IMG/VR virus record: IMGVR_UViG_3300024518_000549
Span: 1-29,986 of that record
Length of the DNA stretch: 29,986 nt
Reading direction: 5' to 3' (one strand)
Source of the DNA: a virus
The notes beneath the pieces were generated by a model. It saw only the letters and a program-made list of their open reading frames with translations. It had not been told where the DNA came from and searched no databases. This document shows positions 22,139-28,628 of the stretch, piece by piece (position 1 is the first letter of the stretch; every line of letters begins with the position of its first letter). The position numbers and the translations under genes are program-made.

Positions 22139-22602
22139 ATCTCAATGTCGTTGTTTACCAATATATCAAACGTTGCAGTCCAACCAGCTACTTTGTTTTC
22201 AAACCTATCCACAAACGGCTCAAGACTTGCGTCACCATCCAATTGATATTTGTCGTTGTATAAATCGCCACGTCTTAAAACTTGCACTAACTTATTTAAT
22301 ACAGCTAGTTGTGTATTTAATACGTCTTGTTCATTATTGTTTCCTATAAATATATCTGAAGTTGGTTCTTTGCTTTCGTCCACTATATCCATTGCAAGGA
22401 TAGAAATGTTAAACCTTAAAACGCTCTCTTGTGCTGTGACAGTATTAACTATTAAATGCGATAAAGGAAATATAGTTTGCTTAGACAAATCAACATCAAA
22501 CAAATCACCCTCTGAGACAGTGTTTACATTTATATCGCCTAGTAAAGCGTCTTTAATAGTTTGGGTCAATAAGTAGTAACCCCTTATTCCAGTTTGGCTC
22601 AT
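22132..22602 (-). CDS. tail terminator/completion-like protein
   Basis: The 156-residue protein reads SQTGIRGYYLLTQTIKDALL, then IFPLSHLIVNTVTAQESVLR, NISILAMDIVDESKEP, DVLNTQLAVLNKLVQVLRRG, EPFVDRFENKVAGWTATFDI and ends in NNDIEIC. The alternation of two helices and four strands with "PFxDRFxNxVAGW" matches tail terminator/completion proteins of siphophages I know from Bacteroidota. It starts ATGA-coupled to the frameshift product and precedes the gp10-like gene. It would cap the tail tube and join it to the head. Confidence 0.7.
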   Translation of the reverse strand: MSQTGIRGYYLLTQTIKDALLGDINVNTVSEGDLFDVDLSKQTIFPLSHLIVNTVTAQESVLRFNISILAMDIVDESKEPTSDIFIGNNNEQDVLNTQLAVLNKLVQVLRRGDLYNDKYQLDGDASLEPFVDRFENKVAGWTATFDILVNNDIEIC

Positions 22603-22853
22603 TTGAATTTGCTTTTAATATTCCTTGCTTCTATTTCGTTTTTTTCTTTTGTATATGTTAAGTATGTCAAACACTCGTGGACATTTAGTTTAGTGATATT
22701 TTCAAACCTTGTAATATCTCCGTTAGCGATTGCATAGATTGAATTGTACCATCCCCATTTGGCTGTGAAGCCAGAAATTGCACTAAGCTCTCCTCGTTCT
22801 GTTTGCTCGAAGAGTTCAGGATAACTGTCGATAAGTCCCTCCCTAAATCGTAA
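22599..22853 (-). CDS. -1 frame extension of the tail assembly chaperone (gpGT-like)
   Basis: This frame is read after a -1 slip at 22853-22859 and adds 84 residues to the first 159 of the upstream protein, giving a 243-residue fusion. The extension reads LRFREGLIDSYPELFEQTER, has tryptophan-rich GFTAKWGWYNSIYAIANGDI, and ends with EARNIKSKFK. Its stop is ATGA-coupled to the tail terminator-like gene. A GTG at 22877 could start it independently, but that codon lies inside the upstream gene with no clear leader, so fusion is more likely. Together the two products would be the short and long tail chaperones that coat the tape measure during tail assembly. Confidence 0.8.
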   Translation of the reverse strand, partial: LRFREGLIDSYPELFEQTERGELSAISGFTAKWGWYNSIYAIANGDITRFENITKLNVHECLTYLTYTKEKNEIEARNIKSKFK

Positions 22854-23329
22854 AAAAAAACCATAGCACCAAAACACGCATCTAAAGGATAGTTCTTAGC
22901 TTCTTCGTTTGTGTCTGGGTCGTATTCTTTTAAAGTGTACCTTGTGTTTTTCTTTAAGTCAATAGGTCTGTATAAAACATTCATAGCCCTATGCAAGTTA
23001 TCGTTATCACCCATAAATGTATCTAAGTCCACATACTCACCAAAACTCATATTTTCCAAGTCTGGAATAAAACCGTAGTCTTTACCATTCATTTGAAACC
23101 TATTTATAAGCTGGTGTTCTACGTCAAACATATTATTGATGATAACACAAATATCTGTTATATCTTTTGCTTTCATTGAACGTACAACCTCAACAGGCAC
23201 TTTACAGAATATCTCAATCATCTTAGATTGCACTTCTGATTCCTTTGTAATATCTAATTTTGAAAACTCCTGATACTGCCCTAGAGTGATTTCATTTAAC
23301 GTTGTTGGTATGCTTAACTTTACTTCCAT
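22685..23329 (-). CDS. tail assembly chaperone, short (zero-frame) product
   Basis: The zero-frame product has 214 residues, opening MEVKLSIPTTLNEITLGQYQ, with helical segments FSKLDITKESEVQSKMIEIF and PVEVVRSMKAKDITDICVII. The slippery codons are F158-F159, and the frame then continues 55 further codons (DLGRDLSTVILNSSSKQ...) to TAA. Both frames stay open over about 168 bases, which is unusual unless both are used. It follows TerL after 35 bases, with TATATATTAAT before the ATG. Siphophages usually carry a chaperone with this frameshift close to the tape measure gene. Confidence 0.8.
   Translation of the reverse strand: MEVKLSIPTTLNEITLGQYQEFSKLDITKESEVQSKMIEIFCKVPVEVVRSMKAKDITDICVIINNMFDVEHQLINRFQMNGKDYGFIPDLENMSFGEYVDLDTFMGDNDNLHRAMNVLYRPIDLKKNTRYTLKEYDPDTNEEAKNYPLDACFGAMVFFYDLGRDLSTVILNSSSKQNEESLVQFLASQPNGDGTIQSMQSLTEILQGLKISLN
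22853..22859 (-). promoter_or_regulatory. programmed -1 ribosomal frameshift site, U UUU UUU
   Basis: A run of nine T on the minus strand (22860-22852) gives the heptamer U UUU UUU in the correct phase (V157 GUU, F158 UUU, F159 UUU, Y160 UAC). Slipping back one base leads into the 84-residue extension. No obvious stimulatory hairpin was found by eye. Confidence 0.8.
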
Positions 23330-23364
23330 ATTAATATATAAACTTTTTAATTTTATTTTAGTAA

Positions 23365-24573
23365 CTAAGATACAGTATATTTACCCCTGTTTGGGTTTTG
23401 TAGTTGAAAGCCTACTGCATAACGAACCGCATCTATTAAGTGATTCCAATTGTCTATTGGTGTATTTGACTTGCGTTCTAGCCAACGGTAGTTGTTTAGT
23501 TCCTTAATTAAGTTAGTGCTATCTGGACTTACTATAATATCATAGTCTTGTAATAAGCTAATGCCATAAGTAACACTCCCCTGTCCTTTTATACTTGGAC
23601 GTACATTACAACCCTTTGCTTTTATTTCGCTTAGTAGTCTAGGTTCAGCACTATCCCCAACGATTAAACCCTCTCTAGCGTGTTTTAAATTAAGCTGTGC
23701 TATTTGTGACGTTGTTAGTCTTTGTAAATAAAAACATTCCTTTAAATATATTCTTTTATTTGTGCTATCAATATTAACTTCAACTAGTGTGCTAGGGTCA
23801 GCTGCGAAACCATAATCTTGACCCCATACGCTTGTGCCTATATGTTTGAATTCACCTACACTCCAATTATTAAATATAACCCCCTCAGCTTTGTTTAGCC
23901 ACGAGCCTAGCATTTGCTGTTTATACTTCTCTGGACGTCTTATCTTCATTTGCTCTATTTGTTCTATATAGCTTTTAGATAAGTTGTCTATGTTATCTTG
24001 ATAAGTAGTGTGTATGTATGTAGTATTTTCTTTAGTTATATTACTACCTTCTTGCACCCCTCTATCTTCAAAGAAACGTCTATATATGAAATGCTCTTTT
24101 GTAGTTGGGTTTAGTATTAATATTATTCTGTTTGGTTTGCCTTGCTGCCTTACTGACAAATCAATAGTGTCAAACTTTTGTTCATCGACTAGTTCCTCTG
24201 CTTCATCAACAACCCACGTTGTAATACCTTGTAAAGATTTTAAGTTAGCTGTCTGGTCACCGCTAGATGTTTTTATACCTCTGAATATTATTTTACTACC
24301 AGTCTTTTTGTTTAGTATCTCGTCTTTGGTTATATGGAAGTCTGCTATTGAGCCGAACTGTTCTAGCTTGTCAATAAATTCTGGAATGATTGATATGTAA
24401 GCTGAGGTTAATGTGTAACGAGTAAACAGTATCGTGTGACCTTGTTCATATGTTAGCATCACTAAAAGGGCGTTTACTGAAAAAGACTTCCCAGAACCAC
24501 GCCCACCACTAATAATAAAATACCTACTGTCTGAATCAACAATAGGCATATATTTCTTTTTTACTTTAATCAA
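23365..24573 (-). CDS. terL: terminase large subunit (ATPase/nuclease)
   Basis: The 402-residue protein has both terminase domains. Walker A is GGRGSGKS (23-30), Walker B is TTWVVDEAEEL (118-128, D123 E124), and the coupling motif is ILNPTT (153-158). The RNase H-like nuclease has GQDYGFAADP (D253), VGDSAEP (D307) and HLIDAVRYA (H378, D381). It is a complete, short terminase_3/6-type enzyme. It overlaps TerS by 8 nt, and its N-terminus MIKVKKKYMP fits the start at 24573. It pumps DNA through the portal and cuts the concatemer. Packaging strategy cannot be read from the gene, but circular closure of the contig would suit headful (pac) packaging. Confidence 0.95.
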   Translation of the reverse strand: MIKVKKKYMPIVDSDSRYFIISGGRGSGKSFSVNALLVMLTYEQGHTILFTRYTLTSAYISIIPEFIDKLEQFGSIADFHITKDEILNKKTGSKIIFRGIKTSSGDQTANLKSLQGITTWVVDEAEELVDEQKFDTIDLSVRQQGKPNRIILILNPTTKEHFIYRRFFEDRGVQEGSNITKENTTYIHTTYQDNIDNLSKSYIEQIEQMKIRRPEKYKQQMLGSWLNKAEGVIFNNWSVGEFKHIGTSVWGQDYGFAADPSTLVEVNIDSTNKRIYLKECFYLQRLTTSQIAQLNLKHAREGLIVGDSAEPRLLSEIKAKGCNVRPSIKGQGSVTYGISLLQDYDIIVSPDSTNLIKELNNYRWLERKSNTPIDNWNHLIDAVRYAVGFQLQNPNRGKYTVS

Positions 24574-24835
24574 CGAACTTTATTAAATCTCTAAAATTAA
24601 TGTTTAATCCCTCACTAGAGTTAATGTCAACACTTTCCTTAGGTTTGCCATAACGATAGCTTAAATATAGTTGTACGGCTCTCATATCCCCTTTAGCTAC
24701 TAGTTCACCTAGTTTACCTAGTGCTTCATCTTTGTCTATTATAGCATCTAAGCGTTCTATAAGTTTTTGTTCTTGTGCCTTTGGTTTACGCCCAGCTCCC
24801 TCTCTAGCACCTCCGTTGTTTTTTCTATTATCCAT
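24566..24835 (-). CDS. terminase small subunit-like protein
   Basis: The 89-residue protein begins MDNRKNNGGAREGAGRKPKA; the GGxREGAGRKPK segment is a well-known start of many phage small terminase subunits. It continues with a helical body (IERLDAIIDKDEALGKLGEL) and AVQLYLSYRYGKPKESVD, a pattern also seen in TerS families. The 8-nt overlap with TerL confirms the assignment by context. It would bind the packaging site. Upstream is a 61-bp gap with no gene, containing TTTATATATTAAT. Confidence 0.86.
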   Translation of the reverse strand: MDNRKNNGGAREGAGRKPKAQEQKLIERLDAIIDKDEALGKLGELVAKGDMRAVQLYLSYRYGKPKESVDINSSEGLNINFRDLIKFVD

Positions 24836-24896
24836 ATTGAAATAAATTGTTTAATCAATCCTATTAATATATAAACAAATGCTTTTTATTTTGTTA

Positions 24897-25418
24897 CTAG
24901 CACAGTACAGGGTTTTTAACTCGGTTGTTTAATAACGCTCCTTTCACTTCCTTTATAGTCTTTGGTATTACTCTAGTCTTTAATGATGCGTTAAATGGGT
25001 CAAGGCGTGTTTGTTTAAACTCTTGTAGTGTTTCTATGTCCCATTCGCTTATAACGTCTGTAACGCTCTTAATACGCTTTAGTGTTTCGTTGTTGGTTGT
25101 TTGTTGTATTTCTTTTTTTATTTTGGCTTTTTCTATATCACCAAAAGGTTTACATAGTACTAACCCCAGCTCGTCTATCAGTTCATCGTGCTTGTCTTTA
25201 TCTTTATATTCTATGACGTCTATTGTATTGCAGTGGAATAATACAAGGTCGTGCTGGTTGCCTATCTCTTTCCCTATTGCTTTAAAAGTTGCTCCTGTTT
25301 CTCTTGCGAGTTTACAGAATACCTTTCTAGCATATACATATTTTCTTTTTCTTGATTTGATTGCTATATCAACTTCAAATTTTTCGCTTACTGCTTTTTT
25401 TAATATATCTAATCTCAT
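24897..25418 (-). CDS. protein with DnaA domain IV-like DNA-binding segment
   Basis: Residues about 20-70 read like the DNA-binding domain of DnaA. SRKRKYVYARKVFCKLARET (22-41) corresponds to the basic helix and "ARxxxxxLxRE" region, and IGKEIGNQHDLVLFHC (48-63) to the "IGxxxGxRDHxTVxHA" signature. The remaining 110 residues are helical and charged with no AAA+ ATPase. So it has the DnaA recognition module without the motor. It could bind a DnaA-box-like origin, act as a repressor, or help the phage ATPase load. It is the last gene before terS, so it may also mark the packaging/replication boundary. Confidence 0.75.
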   Translation of the reverse strand: MRLDILKKAVSEKFEVDIAIKSRKRKYVYARKVFCKLARETGATFKAIGKEIGNQHDLVLFHCNTIDVIEYKDKDKHDELIDELGLVLCKPFGDIEKAKIKKEIQQTTNNETLKRIKSVTDVISEWDIETLQEFKQTRLDPFNASLKTRVIPKTIKEVKGALLNNRVKNPVLC

Positions 25419-25427
25419 TGTTTTATT

Positions 25428-25574
25428 TTAGTTAAATTCTGCGTGTTCTAAGCACTCACTACAAAGGCTTTCGTTTAATTGACTTGGTTCTGCATTACAA
25501 CAGCCTGAACCTATGTATTCTTCTGTATGTGGGTTGTTTATTGCGTATTGTATTATTTGTTTTGGTGTTTTCAT
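25428..25574 (-). CDS. 48-residue Cys-containing small protein
   Basis: ATG 25574 to TAA 25428: MKTPKQIIQYAINNPHTEEY, then GSGCCNAEPSQLNESLCSEC and a short acidic end. Cysteines C25, C26, C38 and C41 make a plausible zinc-binding CC...CxxC arrangement. It fits between two genes (5 nt after the previous stop, 9 nt before the next start). Small Cys pairs like this recur in the early region. Unknown function. Confidence 0.68.
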   Translation of the reverse strand: MKTPKQIIQYAINNPHTEEYIGSGCCNAEPSQLNESLCSECLEHAEFN

Positions 25575-25579
25575 TTTGT

Positions 25580-25714
25580 CTATATTTTATTGTCTATTGT
25601 TTCTATTAAGTGTCTAAGGTCTGAGCGTTCCCAAGTTCCTAAGTCTAATCCGTTTATAAGGAATTTATAATAGTCTTTTCTATCAGTGTTTTTTATTTCA
25701 ATGTTTATATACAT
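25580..25714 (-). CDS. 44-residue small protein, unknown
   Basis: ATG 25714 to TAG 25580 encodes MYINIEIKNTDRKDYYKFLI, then NGLDLGTWERSDLRHLIETI and DNKI. It is compact and charged, probably a beta-hairpin followed by a helix, without cysteines. It lies one nt after the previous gene, consistent with coupling. No function recognised. Confidence 0.62.
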   Translation of the reverse strand: MYINIEIKNTDRKDYYKFLINGLDLGTWERSDLRHLIETIDNKI

Positions 25715-25715
25715 A

Positions 25716-26156
25716 TTAATCTAATTTAGTGAATTCTGCTGTTTGGTTTTTATTGTGTTCTTCTTTGTTCTGGAAGTAGTTATCTACTAAGGCATCTATC
25801 ATTACTAGTTCATCAATAGTAGCTACTTTTATTTTATGCATTAAGCTGTCTATTTTGTTTAGTACATTGGTACACATTTCAGGGTTGTTATTGTACACAT
25901 TATTAAACCCTTCTTGATATATTCCTTCCAATAGTTTTGATGTCTTATTTACTTGCAGCTTTACGTTCTGCTTAAACCCTACGCTTCCTTTTAAGTCATC
26001 GTTTGCTTCTAGTAGTAATTGACTTATCAATACACATTTTAAATAGCTTAGGTGTCTGTGTGTTATAGGGTCATCTTGTACCCCTCTTACTTGTTCTTGG
26101 TGTTCTAGTTCTTTTTGTTCCATTCTTTCGTAATATTCTTTTTGTTCTTTTTTCAT
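25716..26156 (-). CDS. 146-residue helical protein, unknown
   Basis: An all-helical, charged protein (MKKEQKEYYERMEQKELEHQ; HRHLSYLKCVLISQLLLEAN; KLLEGIYQEGFNNVYNNNPE; LNKIDSLMHKIKVATIDELV). A coiled coil is likely at the N-terminus. There is no enzyme motif or TM segment. Its promoter gap (26157-26237) contains no gene. It may be an early host-interaction or replication accessory protein, but I do not recognise the family. Confidence 0.68.
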   Translation of the reverse strand: MKKEQKEYYERMEQKELEHQEQVRGVQDDPITHRHLSYLKCVLISQLLLEANDDLKGSVGFKQNVKLQVNKTSKLLEGIYQEGFNNVYNNNPEMCTNVLNKIDSLMHKIKVATIDELVMIDALVDNYFQNKEEHNKNQTAEFTKLD

Positions 26157-26237
26157 TAGTTTATATTTTCATTTTATCGTTTTTTTGAAATTATGGTTTT
26201 GTATAAATTCAAACTATTAATATAATTACTTTTTTGT

Positions 26238-26465
26238 TTATTTGTTTTTTTCTATCCACTGTTGTTGCTGCTCTCTTAGGTATTCTATTTCACGCCTTAA
26301 ATAATCTGCTGCTTTTTCTAAGTCTTTTAATTCATCGTCTTTTTTTCCGCTTCTGCAAATATACTTAATTATATTTCCCCTATTGAAGTTTAGCTCATAA
26401 TCTTTTATGAAGTCTATAACGTCATAGCCTTTTCCGTTCTCGTAATGTAAATAAGTTGCTCTCAT
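26238..26465 (-). CDS. DUF3310-type protein
   Basis: The 75-residue protein has YDVIDFIKDYELNFNRGNII (14-33) followed by KYICRSGKKDDELKDLEKAA and DYLRREIEYLRE. This is the DUF3310 signature ("hxVIDFIxDxxLNFxxGNxIKYIxRxGKKxxxxxDLxKAxxYLxREI"). Such proteins are common in phages and often annotated as nucleotide kinase-like, though their activity is unproven. It follows the HNH gene by 4 nt; the tail is Gln-rich and basic. Confidence 0.85.
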   Translation of the reverse strand: MRATYLHYENGKGYDVIDFIKDYELNFNRGNIIKYICRSGKKDDELKDLEKAADYLRREIEYLREQQQQWIEKNK

Positions 26466-26469
26466 AGTT

Positions 26470-26943
26470 TTATTTATTTAATATGTAATGTAACGTTCCT
26501 TTGCTTGAAATGTTAAATTTCTCCATTGTTTTTTTATATGATTTTCTCTGTTTGTAAAATAATATTATTTTGTCGTGGTCGTGTATTTGTGCAAAAGAAG
26601 AAGCATATCTACCCTTTGCTTTTCTTACTTCTGGCTTCATATCCATCATATTATCAGATTGAGTGCCTATTGCTATGTTATCCCTAGAATTGTCTAAGCT
26701 GTTGCCGTTCAAGTGTCTGCATACAATCCCAGTTTTATATATATCATTTCCGTATTTTTGATATGCTTGAAGCCTGTGGGTTAAGCAGTTTATCCAACCG
26801 CCATTATTTCTTATTTTAATCTTATAATAACCATTAGACACACATCCTATTGGTTTACCCTTTAAACCTATTAATTGACCGTTCTCTTTTACTCTATAAC
26901 CTAAGTTATATGCTGTTACTTCGTTTCTGTTAAAATTACTCAT
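26470..26943 (-). CDS. HNH homing endonuclease
   Basis: The 157-residue protein has an N-terminal strand pair that may act as a DNA clamp (GYRVKENGQLIGLKGKPIGC). The HNH_3 catalytic core is THRLQAYQKY (55-64; H56), IVCRHLNGNSLDNSRDNI (73-90; H77, N79, N85), then GTQSDNMMD. A C-terminal helix-turn-helix-like segment (SYKKTMEKFNISSKGTLHYI) follows. It is free-standing; no intron is visible nearby. It probably is a mobile gene inserted between the exonuclease operon and the DUF3310 gene. Confidence 0.85.
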   Translation of the reverse strand: MSNFNRNEVTAYNLGYRVKENGQLIGLKGKPIGCVSNGYYKIKIRNNGGWINCLTHRLQAYQKYGNDIYKTGIVCRHLNGNSLDNSRDNIAIGTQSDNMMDMKPEVRKAKGRYASSFAQIHDHDKIILFYKQRKSYKKTMEKFNISSKGTLHYILNK

Positions 26944-26955
26944 TTTGTTTTTATT

Positions 26956-27078
26956 TTATAGTAATGCTAATATTCTTAAATCTTCTTGTATGTCTTTAAT
27001 CATTTTTAAAGCATCTTCATAGTCTTGGTTCTCCATAGCTTCAATAACTATGTCTAGGTCATATACAAATCTAATCAT
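26956..27078 (-). CDS. 40-residue acidic helical protein
   Basis: ATG 27078 lies inside the last codons of the exonuclease gene (8-nt overlap), and TAA at 26956 closes a 40-residue frame: MIRFVYDLDIVIEAMENQDY, EDALKMIKDIQEDLRILALL. It is acidic and helical. The overlap and helical periodicity suggest a true gene, perhaps a binding partner of the exonuclease or an anti-host peptide. Function is unknown. Confidence 0.6.
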   Translation of the reverse strand: MIRFVYDLDIVIEAMENQDYEDALKMIKDIQEDLRILALL

Positions 27079-27787
27079 TTGTTCTAAGTTTTAATAAGTG
27101 ATAACACTCTGCATATTTCTGACGTGCTTTGCCTTTGTATTCTTGTTTAAATAATTGATACATCTTTTTTGTGTATTGATATTTTGTATCGCAATCAGCT
27201 AAATATTTTTCTGCAAACTTTTTTCCTTTGCCTTTAAAATAGTTTACGTTGTCAGCTGTATCTCCTATTATCATTTGTTCATAGAAGTTATATAAAGCCT
27301 CGTCCTCGCTTATATCTAAAACCTCTTTATGTTTATAGTGATAGTTGTACATAAGGCAAGGGAACTGCTTATAGTCCTTGTCAATGCTTACTATCATAAC
27401 ATTATCACGACCTATTTCGTTAGACAACTCGTACCAGTACCTAGCAACCATATCGTCTGTTTCTATTCCGTAACCCCACACGCTGTCGTATTGGTCTTTC
27501 ACATATTGGTGCATTTCATTTAATAAAGGTGGTAACTCTTGTTTTTTTCTATTGGCTTTGTAGTCGCTTGTAATTAGCTTTCTAAAGTTTCCCTTACTAC
27601 CGCTAAACGTTAGTACACGTTCAACAGGATACATATCTTCAAGCTTGTTTACTATGCTCATAAACTGTTCATCGAACTTAGCTTGTGCATCTTCTATATC
27701 TCGATAGTATTTTTCATCTTCTGGGTTCTCTCGTTTCTTATAACAAGAAGCGAAGATTAAACTATCTGCATCAACTAGTAGTATCAT
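27071..27787 (-). CDS. 5'-3' exonuclease / RNase H-like FEN-family nuclease
   Basis: The 238-residue protein matches the phage FEN family (T4 RNase H, T5 exonuclease type). It has DAD at residues 6-8, SDYKANRKK (74-82), ETDD (109-112), SIDKDYKQ (134-141) and GDTADN (175-180), which supply the two acidic metal sites. K76, K81 and K82 fall in the arch-like region. Length fits minimal phage members. It should remove RNA primers and flaps at the phage fork. It is ATGA-coupled to the zinc-ribbon microprotein upstream. Confidence 0.9.
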   Translation of the reverse strand: MILLVDADSLIFASCYKKRENPEDEKYYRDIEDAQAKFDEQFMSIVNKLEDMYPVERVLTFSGSKGNFRKLITSDYKANRKKQELPPLLNEMHQYVKDQYDSVWGYGIETDDMVARYWYELSNEIGRDNVMIVSIDKDYKQFPCLMYNYHYKHKEVLDISEDEALYNFYEQMIIGDTADNVNYFKGKGKKFAEKYLADCDTKYQYTKKMYQLFKQEYKGKARQKYAECYHLLKLRTND

Positions 27788-27906
27788 TCTATATCTAAAT
27801 TAAAGCATTGAACTGAGCAATAATAATCGCCATTTGTTTCAGAACCACAACAAGCACAATCTGTCTTTGCGTCTGGTTCATCTATATAACTGTCAAAGTA
27901 ATTCAT
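27784..27906 (-). CDS. 40-residue zinc-ribbon-like microprotein
   Basis: ATG 27906 to TGA 27784, ATGA-coupled on both sides. The product, MNYFDSYIDEPDAKTDCACC then GSETNGDYYCSVQCFNLDIE, has C17, C19, C20, C30 and C34, an arrangement suited to one zinc ion. Such short zinc ribbons often bind partner proteins or nucleic acid. Here it directly precedes the FEN exonuclease gene and could be its partner or an anti-host factor. Confidence 0.72.
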   Translation of the reverse strand: MNYFDSYIDEPDAKTDCACCGSETNGDYYCSVQCFNLDIE

Positions 27907-28178
27907 ATTTCGTATTGTTTTAATTTGTTTTCTAAATCTTCTATTTGCTTGTTCAAGCCTATAAGCTGCTTGTTTTTTTCATCTCGTATAATTCCTATGC
28001 GTTTTGTTAGAACGCTGTTTTCTACGTTTAAAGCGTTTACGTATTGACCTATTTCTGTCATTCCTTGTATAAAGTTTCTTAGCTCTTTATTGGCTGGTTT
28101 TTGTTTGCTCCATTCCATAACCTTATCCGCTATGTGATTAAACCAAAGATTATATGACTGTTTTTGTAGTAACGTCAT
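27903..28178 (-). CDS. 91-residue coiled-coil protein
   Basis: A helical protein: LWFNHIADKVMEWSKQKPAN, ELRNFIQGMTEIGQYVNALN and a C-terminal coiled coil (GLNKQIEDLENKLKQYEI). No motif or TM. It overlaps the stop of the membrane protein gene upstream and the ATG of the zinc-ribbon gene downstream. It could be an early regulatory or scaffold protein; it is not recognised. Confidence 0.68.
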   Translation of the reverse strand: MTLLQKQSYNLWFNHIADKVMEWSKQKPANKELRNFIQGMTEIGQYVNALNVENSVLTKRIGIIRDEKNKQLIGLNKQIEDLENKLKQYEI

Positions 28179-28366
28179 TACACTGATAAACCAAAGATAA
28201 ACCCTAAAGTAACTAATAAAATCGCTGAGGCTACAACAGAAGCCATTATAATCAACTCCCGCTGTTCGTTTAGTTCTTTATCTCTTTGCTGTAAATCTCT
28301 TTTAGTATAAACCTCTATACGGTTTTTTCTAGTTTCAATGTGTAGTCCTGTTTTTGTCTTTTTCAT
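28178..28366 (-). CDS. 62-residue single-TM membrane protein
   Basis: The first 38 residues are charged and basic (MKKTKTGLHIETRKNRIEVY, TKRDLQQRDKELNEQREL). A clear membrane segment follows, about residues 39-60 (IIMASVVASAILLVTLGFIF). This gives a tail-anchored protein with its soluble part probably inside the cell. It is in the early region, so it may alter the host membrane, exclude other phages, or anchor replication; nothing decides between these. Confidence 0.7.
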   Translation of the reverse strand: MKKTKTGLHIETRKNRIEVYTKRDLQQRDKELNEQRELIIMASVVASAILLVTLGFIFGLSV

Positions 28367-28368
28367 AA

Positions 28369-28563
28369 TTATAGGTTTTTAATATATTCGATTGTTTGTT
28401 TTTTCATATAGTCAACGTCTAACCATTCTAATAACTCAACAGTACTAAATACTATTGTTGTAGATTCACCTTTTTCATTTATTCCACTAAGATAAGTTTC
28501 GTTGTCTTTTGTACTCATAAAAGTGTTAATGTCGTGTAAGTTGCTGTAAATTTCTTTTGTCAT
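28369..28563 (-). CDS. 64-residue early protein, unknown
   Basis: I place the start at ATG 28563 (MTKEIYSNLHDINTF), preceded by the A-rich leader AAAACAAAAACAAAC. The frame extends to 28596 but only with a TTG codon. The body is acidic and small (NETYLSGINEKGESTTIVFS, TVELLEWLDVDYMKK). It is the first gene after the possible promoter at 28594-28625. Family unknown. Confidence 0.6.
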   Translation of the reverse strand: MTKEIYSNLHDINTFMSTKDNETYLSGINEKGESTTIVFSTVELLEWLDVDYMKKQTIEYIKNL

Positions 28564-28593
28564 AATGTTTGTTTTTGTTTTATTAATATACCG

Positions 28594-28625
28594 CAATATA
28601 CAACTTTATTTTAGTTATAAACAAA
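28594..28625 (-). promoter_or_regulatory. weak Bacteroidota-type promoter candidate
   Basis: Minus-strand TTTG (28625-28622) is followed after 21 bp by TATATTG (28600-28594), close to the -33/-7 pair TTTG ... TAnnTTTG but with one mismatch in the -7 element. Its site, in a gap between the nuclease gene and a new small operon, supports it. Confidence 0.4.
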
Positions 28626-28628
28626 TTA

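Noticed and set aside
22854-22877. Independent GTG start for the -1 frame tail chaperone gene
   Set aside because: No leader resembling other starts is seen, and a correctly phased slippery heptamer explains expression better.
28564-28596. Longer start at 28596 for the 64-residue early gene
   Set aside because: It needs TTG, while ATG 28563 has the A-rich leader typical of this genome.
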